A stretch of DNA of 9,245 bases from Dehalococcoidia bacterium (GTDB taxonomy: Bacteria > Chloroflexota > Dehalococcoidia > JACVQG01 > JAHKAY01). Within the stretch, counting starts at the first letter, position 1. The number at the start of each line of letters is the position of its first letter. The notes under the pieces were generated by a model. That model was not told the origin of the DNA. It worked only from the letters and a program-made list of their open reading frames with translations, and did not search any database. Positions 6,357-9,245 of the stretch are shown one piece after another. Both the position numbers and the translations under genes were made by a program. The stretch spans positions 1-9,245 of the forward strand of contig JASLXN010000045.1 in NCBI GenBank assembly GCA_030740315.1, given 5' to 3'.

Positions 6357-7464
6357 GTGGTGGTGTGAGACACTGAGTAGCCCAAAAGTTAAGGGCTGAG
6401 CCCGACAGGGGTGGGCGTTGCCCCGGGCACATGGTTCCAGCTCCCTGGCTGGTTAATTTTGCTGTACAAACCCTAGAGAAAAGGAGCGTCATGTGGTGGG
6501 CAAGCTCCGTCACGACCCGATTGTAGCATCTGCGGCGTTCGATGGTCTGGGCCTGCACCTCCTTTCGGTATTGTAAGATCTGCGCCCGCCGTCCTTGGAT
6601 GACATCGACCGGGATTACATTGCCCAGGGCCTTATGGTAACGCTGGCAGTTGTAGTAGGCTACAAAGCATCCAAGGGCAGCCTCCAGTGCACTGGGCACC
6701 TCATACAAGACCTGGTTCACTTCCTGTTTCAGGGTTTGGTGGTAGCGCTCCAGTTTACCGTTTGTCTGGGGGTGAAAGAGCGCTGCCTTGATGTGCCTGA
6801 TGCCTACCAGGTGCAGGTAGTCTCGGAAGGACCGGGATACGTAGCCTGAACCGTTGTCGGTCAGCAGTTTGGTGCGGTCCTCGACCGGGACATCAGTCAT
6901 ACCTGTAGCATCCACCGCCTCCTGGACCACCTCGATCAGGGAGTCGGCTGTCATGTCCCTTTGCAGTTTCCAGGCCAGGATGAACCGGGAGTAGTCGTCC
7001 ATAACTGTCACCAGGTAGTAATAGCCCCATCCCACTACCTTGAAATAGGAGGCGTCAGTGGCCCACATCTGGTGAGGCCCTGTGGTCTTATGGCGATACT
7101 CCTTACCAGCAGACAGCCTCAACTCCGGGGACTTCACCAAACCCTCTCTGCGCAGAATACGATACACGGTGGACTCTGAGACCGAGATGCCCTTCTTGTC
7201 GGTTAACCACGCAGCTAGTTGGCGGCTGCTCAACTGGGGGGCTTCCCGCGCTGCCAGCAGGACAAGACGCTCCTCCCCCGGCAGAAGATGGTTCCAGGGC
7301 TTTACACCACCCGCTGACTGCCTCTCCAGACCCTGGCAATGTTGCCTGGCCCGCCACCAGTAATACGTGCTCCTGGGTATGCCCAACTCAGCCAACACCC
7401 GGCGTTTGGGGCCTTTGGCCCCAGCCACTCGCTCCAGGACAGCCAGCTTCTCCCCGGCGCTCAT
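6322..7464 (-). CDS. IS3-family transposase OrfB (DD35E integrase)
   Basis: This is the catalytic half of an IS3-type transposase, which cuts and joins DNA ends with two metal ions. Residues 1-110 carry helix-turn-helix segments (LAELGIPRSTYYWW at 24-37; SVSESTVYRILRREGLV at 94-110). The rve core follows, with D137 (WATDAS), D203 (LTDNGS) and E239 (TNGKLERYH). The second and third acids are separated by 35 residues, the family standard. ATG 7464 overlaps the OrfA stop as ATGA, so it is made either by reinitiation or by a -1 frameshift fusion. At 380 residues it is longer than most IS3 OrfB proteins (about 280-300). The core seems to end near residue 315, and the last ~14 residues come from DNA beyond the proposed IS end, antisense to the crotonase gene. 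Confidence 0.93.
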   Translation of the reverse strand: MSAGEKLAVLERVAGAKGPKRRVLAELGIPRSTYYWWRARQHCQGLERQSAGGVKPWNHLLPGEERLVLLAAREAPQLSSRQLAAWLTDKKGISVSESTVYRILRREGLVKSPELRLSAGKEYRHKTTGPHQMWATDASYFKVVGWGYYYLVTVMDDYSRFILAWKLQRDMTADSLIEVVQEAVDATGMTDVPVEDRTKLLTDNGSGYVSRSFRDYLHLVGIRHIKAALFHPQTNGKLERYHQTLKQEVNQVLYEVPSALEAALGCFVAYYNCQRYHKALGNVIPVDVIQGRRAQILQYRKEVQAQTIERRRCYNRVVTELAHHMTLLFSRVCTAKLTSQGAGTMCPGQRPPLSGSALNFWATQCLTPPLTGPKSRNQAP

Positions 7465-7868
7465 GCGCCGATACCGGCGACGTCCTCCAGGGTCGGTATG
7501 GCCGTTTTTTTAAGCCGGTGCACCTCCAGGGAGAGCTCGGCCACCAGCTGTTTCAGGTCTCCGTTCTCCCGGTTGACACGTTCAATCTCCTGGCGAGTGG
7601 CGTCACGCAGCATGTCACGGGTGAGCCGCTCCTTCCCCGCCTCCATGAAATCCTTCGTCCAGGCATAGAAAGCACCCGGCTTGATCCCTTCCCGCCGGCA
7701 GAGATCGCTAACGGTAACCTCACGACGGAACCCCTCCAGCACTATGCGTATCTTCTCTTCAGGACTGTACTTGCGTCGGGTAGCGGCACGCACCTGTCGT
7801 ATAAAGCTCCTGGTCTCCTGTGTGCGAACCTCTGCTGCTTCCAACTTGCTTGTAGGACTCTGTGACAC
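7461..7868 (-). CDS. IS3-family transposase OrfA (HTH, leucine zipper)
   Basis: This 135-residue DNA-binding protein belongs to the transposase_8 (HTH_Tnp_1) type, which recognises the IS terminal repeats. YSPEEKIRIVLEG (34-46) opens the domain, and the helix-turn-helix runs through VSDLCRREGIKPGAFYAWTK (53-72). A short leucine zipper follows, with V98, L105, L112 and L119 seven residues apart, suited to multimerisation with the transposase. The start is GTG 7868 with AGGAG 5 nt upstream. Lys120-Lys121 are encoded in a run of seven A, just where a frameshift into OrfB would occur. The reading frame of OrfB is -1 relative to OrfA, as usual for this family. Confidence 0.92.
   Translation of the reverse strand: MSQSPTSKLEAAEVRTQETRSFIRQVRAATRRKYSPEEKIRIVLEGFRREVTVSDLCRREGIKPGAFYAWTKDFMEAGKERLTRDMLRDATRQEIERVNRENGDLKQLVAELSLEVHRLKKTAIPTLEDVAGIGA
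7465..7511 (-). promoter_or_regulatory. Frameshift or translational-coupling region between orfA and orfB
   Basis: Seven A residues (7511-7505 on the minus strand) read CTT AAA AAA ACG in the OrfA frame. After a -1 slip the frame continues open for 14 codons straight into the OrfB ATG, giving a fusion of about 515 residues. Downstream, GGAGG (7488-7484) is 19 nt from the OrfB ATG. A perfect 5-bp hairpin, CGCCG-GTAT-CGGCG (7479-7466), fills 14 of those 19 nt. Folding would bring the SD to an effective 5-nt spacing. Either mechanism, or both, could make OrfB. Confidence 0.55.
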
Positions 7869-8036
7869 TTCTGCTCCTTTCCTGGGGCTACTCTACCCCA
7901 TTACCAGGAGCTCACTCCACCCCCTCCGCACTCTTCGGTTTTATACCCCCTCGAAGTGTCCAATTATCGCTGACGGTATACAGCCAGGCCACCTTTAGGC
8001 CGGGGGTGCAACGAAAAATGAAGCACGTATAATTGC

Positions 8037-8065
8037 TTGACAAACGGCTCCAACGCCCATATAAT
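8037..8065 (+). promoter_or_regulatory. Perfect-consensus sigma-70 promoter for the lipoprotein genes
   Basis: TTGACA (8037-8042), a 17-bp spacer and TATAAT (8060-8065) match the sigma-70 consensus at every position. Transcription should start near 8072, about 130 nt before ATG 8201. The stretch between the IS end and this promoter (7963-8036) holds nothing else I can support, apart from a second isolated TATAAT at 8028-8033. Confidence 0.85.
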
Positions 8066-8200
8066 GCCTCAGACTTTGTGCTACATAGCAAATTTGGCCT
8101 GCTATGTTTGTGTGTGGGGGGCGGGGGTTGGGCGATCCGATCCTCACAGACGTTATGAAGTTATGTTAGGTTTATGATTGGGTAAGGAAAGGAGGCAATT
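8066..8200 (+). other. 5' leader of the collagen-like lipoprotein gene
   Basis: This roughly 130-nt leader contains, in order, a hairpin at 8083-8107, a G-rich stretch at 8116-8132 (runs of 6, 5 and 3 G), and a four-codon mini-ORF starting at ATG 8155. It ends with AGGAGG 5 nt before ATG 8201. Post-transcriptional control is possible. It does not resemble any riboswitch I recognise. Confidence 0.45.
8083..8107 (+). promoter_or_regulatory. Leader hairpin or operator
   Basis: ACATAGCA (8083-8090) and TGCTATGT (8100-8107) form a perfect 8-bp inverted repeat around a 9-nt loop. It begins about 11 nt after the predicted transcription start, a place where a repressor could block elongation or where a 5' RNA stem could protect the message. 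Too few T residues follow for an intrinsic terminator. Confidence 0.55.
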
Positions 8201-8773
8201 ATGAAGTTGCCACTACGAGGGGCGGTTATACTGTCCCTGGTCATGGCGGTGCTCCTTGCCGTTGCGGCCTGTACCGGGTCGGCAGGGCCCCAAGGCGCCC
8301 CCGGACTCCCTGGAGAATCTGGTCTGCCCGGCATCTCAGGTGCGCCAGGCAAACCCGGTCTTCCCGGCATCTCAGGTGAACCAGGCAAACCCGGTCTGCC
8401 CGGCATCTCAGGTGCACCAGGCAAACCCGGTCTTCCGGGACTGCAAGGACCTGCTGGAAAAGATGCCCCAGGCCTTCCCGGTGCCTCAGTGCAGGTTAGC
8501 CCCTCCACAGCGAAACGGGGAGACACTGTAACGGTTACCGGGGCTGGCTTTACTCCCGGCAGCATCGTCTTGGTGGAGGCAGACGGCCTACGAGGGCCAG
8601 CCGCGATTGCCATTACCGGTGACCTCAGCCCCGAAGAGATGATAGTCAACGATAACGGCGCCTTTCAGTTTGAGCTCGCCACCCCCAGTAACTCAGCGGA
8701 GGGGCTAAAAACCCTGCGGGCCGAGGATGCTGATGGAACAGTAGCCACCACCCCTATGACCATAACGAAATGA
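8201..8773 (+). CDS. Collagen-like lipoprotein with C-terminal Ig/IPT-like domain
   Basis: This 190-residue exported protein begins with a lipoprotein signal peptide: KLPLR, a hydrophobic stretch (8-22) and the lipobox VAAC with C24. From G26 to D88 runs an uninterrupted series of 21 Gly-X-Y triplets, rich in Pro, able in principle to form a collagen-type triple helix. Three copies of GLPGIS-G(A/E)PGKP (41-76) form its centre. After a break at A89, residues 95-190 contain SVQVSPSTAKRGDTVTVTGAGFTPGS, typical of IPT/Ig-like beta-sandwich domains of secreted bacterial proteins. The protein probably sits lipid-anchored outside the membrane, with the collagen rod holding the globular domain away from the cell and perhaps trimerising it. 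ATG 8201 has AGGAGG 5 nt upstream. A second lipoprotein gene follows after 14 bp, so the two are probably co-transcribed. Ligand and function are unknown. Confidence 0.88.
   Translation: MKLPLRGAVILSLVMAVLLAVAACTGSAGPQGAPGLPGESGLPGISGAPGKPGLPGISGEPGKPGLPGISGAPGKPGLPGLQGPAGKDAPGLPGASVQVSPSTAKRGDTVTVTGAGFTPGSIVLVEADGLRGPAAIAITGDLSPEEMIVNDNGAFQFELATPSNSAEGLKTLRAEDADGTVATTPMTITK
8321..8428 (+). repeat. 36-bp tandem repeat, three copies, encoding collagen triplets
   Basis: Three adjoining 36-bp units (8321-8356, 8357-8392, 8393-8428) begin GGTCT(G/T)CCCGGCATCTCAGG and differ at only a few positions. A degenerate partial fourth unit (GLPG, 8429-8440) follows. Each unit encodes four Gly-X-Y triplets. 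Near identity at DNA level suggests recent expansion and possible copy-number variation between strains. Confidence 0.9.
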
Positions 8774-8787
8774 TGGAGGAGTAGAGG

Positions 8788-9245
8788 ATGCGGTCTAAGA
8801 AATCGCTTATCAAATGGCTCACCGTCGGCAGCATCCTGCTGGCGCTGGCCTTAGTCCTGGCTGCGTGTAGCCAGGCCACCCCAGCGCAACCTGCGGCCCC
8901 AGCGCAACCTGCGGCACCGGCAGCGCCGCAAGCCCCAGGGGCGGCGAAAGCCCCAGCGGCGCCGGCAGCACCTCAAGCAGCGGCCGACCCTTCAGCCCCC
9001 AAGGCAGCTGGAGCGGCCAAGGCGCCTTCAGCCCGAGCAGCCGTGGGTGCCAAGATGGCACCGGTAATAGGCGTGGAGATTGACACATCCCACCCCGAGG
9101 CTGACGATCTGGGACCTCTCAAGGTGGACATGCCTCGCTTCTTCACCTTCTCCGGGACATCTTCCCCTGGCTCGTCTTACACTTTCTTCGTTAACCCTGC
9201 TATCAGCCAGATAGAGAGTGGCTTTCCCGACGTGACTATCCGCCA
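8788..9245 (+). CDS. Lipoprotein with Ala/Pro-rich tether (3' end beyond window)
   Basis: This reading frame stays open from ATG 8788 to the window end (152 complete codons seen). It starts with MRSKKSLIKW, a hydrophobic segment (11-24) and the lipobox LAAC with C27, so it should be a lipid-anchored exported protein. Residues 28 to about 90 are almost entirely Ala, Pro, Gln, Lys and Gly, including a PAQPAA repeat coded by two near-identical 18-bp units (8881-8916). This is a typical flexible tether between membrane and folded domain. A folded domain seems to start near PVIGVEID (92-99) and includes PRFFTFSGTSSPGSSYTFF; I do not recognise its family. GGAGG lies 8 nt before the start. The upstream collagen-like gene ends 14 bp earlier, which suggests one operon. 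A substrate-binding or surface-structure role is possible but unsupported. Confidence 0.85.
   Translation, partial: MRSKKSLIKWLTVGSILLALALVLAACSQATPAQPAAPAQPAAPAAPQAPGAAKAPAAPAAPQAAADPSAPKAAGAAKAPSARAAVGAKMAPVIGVEIDTSHPEADDLGPLKVDMPRFFTFSGTSSPGSSYTFFVNPAISQIESGFPDVTIR

Larger units (their letters stand above)
6366..7962 (-). mobile_element. IS3-family insertion sequence (approximate ends)
   Basis: The orfA-orfB pair with a small overlap defines an IS3-family element transcribed on the minus strand. The proposed ends follow the TG...CA rule. TGAGACACTGAG starts at 6366, and the complement of the other end reads TGGACACTTCGAG from 7962. They share GACACT and a following GAG, with a 1-nt offset and 2-nt gap. 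The match is weak and no target duplication is visible in the flanks (GTG against ATT), so the ends may be decayed or off by several bases. The length of about 1.6 kb is slightly above the usual 1.2-1.55 kb. The element lies between the crotonase stop and the promoter of the lipoprotein genes. The family call is firm; the ends are not. Confidence 0.6.

Noticed and set aside
8116..8132. G-quadruplex in the lipoprotein leader
   Set aside because: Only three separate runs of three or more G are present (6, 5 and 3), so a standard three-tier quadruplex is not supported.
8321..8440. CRISPR-like regularly spaced repeat
   Set aside because: The units adjoin with no spacers and translate in frame into Gly-X-Y triplets, so this is a coding tandem repeat.
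8161..8649. 162-codon open frame on the minus strand, also Pro/Gly-rich
   Set aside because: It is the antisense shadow of the collagen repeats and has no start signal of its own. The plus strand has a promoter, SD site and lipoprotein signal.
8819..9088. 89-codon open frame on the minus strand opposite the second lipoprotein
   Set aside because: It is a low-complexity shadow of the Ala/Pro tether. The plus-strand frame has an SD site, signal peptide and lipobox.

Overview
The window is about 9.2 kb of moderately GC-rich bacterial DNA, probably from a metagenome or an uncultured lineage. It has dense genes with clear Shine-Dalgarno sites, near-consensus sigma-70 promoters, class III CoA-transferases in tandem, an HdrB-like iron-sulfur protein, and lipoproteins with collagen-like or Ala/Pro-rich regions. 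This mix is compatible with an anaerobic or facultative Chloroflexota (Dehalococcoidia-like) bacterium. That assignment is inferred from gene content; no marker gene is present to prove it.

Region 1 (1-1668): a metallo-beta-lactamase-fold hydrolase on the plus strand converges, 3 bp from stop to stop, on a minus-strand YjbQ/UPF0047 gene. The gap behind YjbQ holds a cluster of overlapping inverted repeats (1560-1598) that looks like an operator or a switchable RNA hairpin.

Region 2 (1669-6356): this is the metabolic core. Minus-strand genes run CoA-transferase B (3941-5149), HdrB-like CCG-domain protein (2926-3792), CoA-transferase A (1669-2889). They are probably led by a TTGACA-17-GATAAT promoter at 5212-5240. 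Facing away across a 256-bp divergent promoter region is a MenB/BadI-like crotonase (5406-6356). The set suggests a pathway in which a carboxylic acid is activated by CoA transfer, processed by a crotonase that may cleave or form a ring or carbon-carbon bond, and coupled to an iron-sulfur redox step. The substrate cannot be read from the sequence.

Region 3 (about 6366-7962): an IS3-family insertion sequence on the minus strand. OrfA is an HTH protein with a leucine zipper, and OrfB is a DD(35)E integrase. They overlap by ATGA, with a seven-A run before the overlap and a hairpin between an internal SD and the OrfB start. OrfB has no stop inside the element and runs about 14 codons into DNA antisense to the end of the crotonase gene.

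Region 4 (7963-9245): a perfect TTGACA-17-TATAAT promoter and a roughly 130-nt leader with an 8-bp stem hairpin precede two linked lipoprotein genes. The first has 21 Gly-X-Y collagen triplets, built from a 36-bp tandem repeat, followed by an Ig/IPT-like domain. The second has an Ala/Pro-rich tether and runs off the window end. Both probably face the cell exterior.
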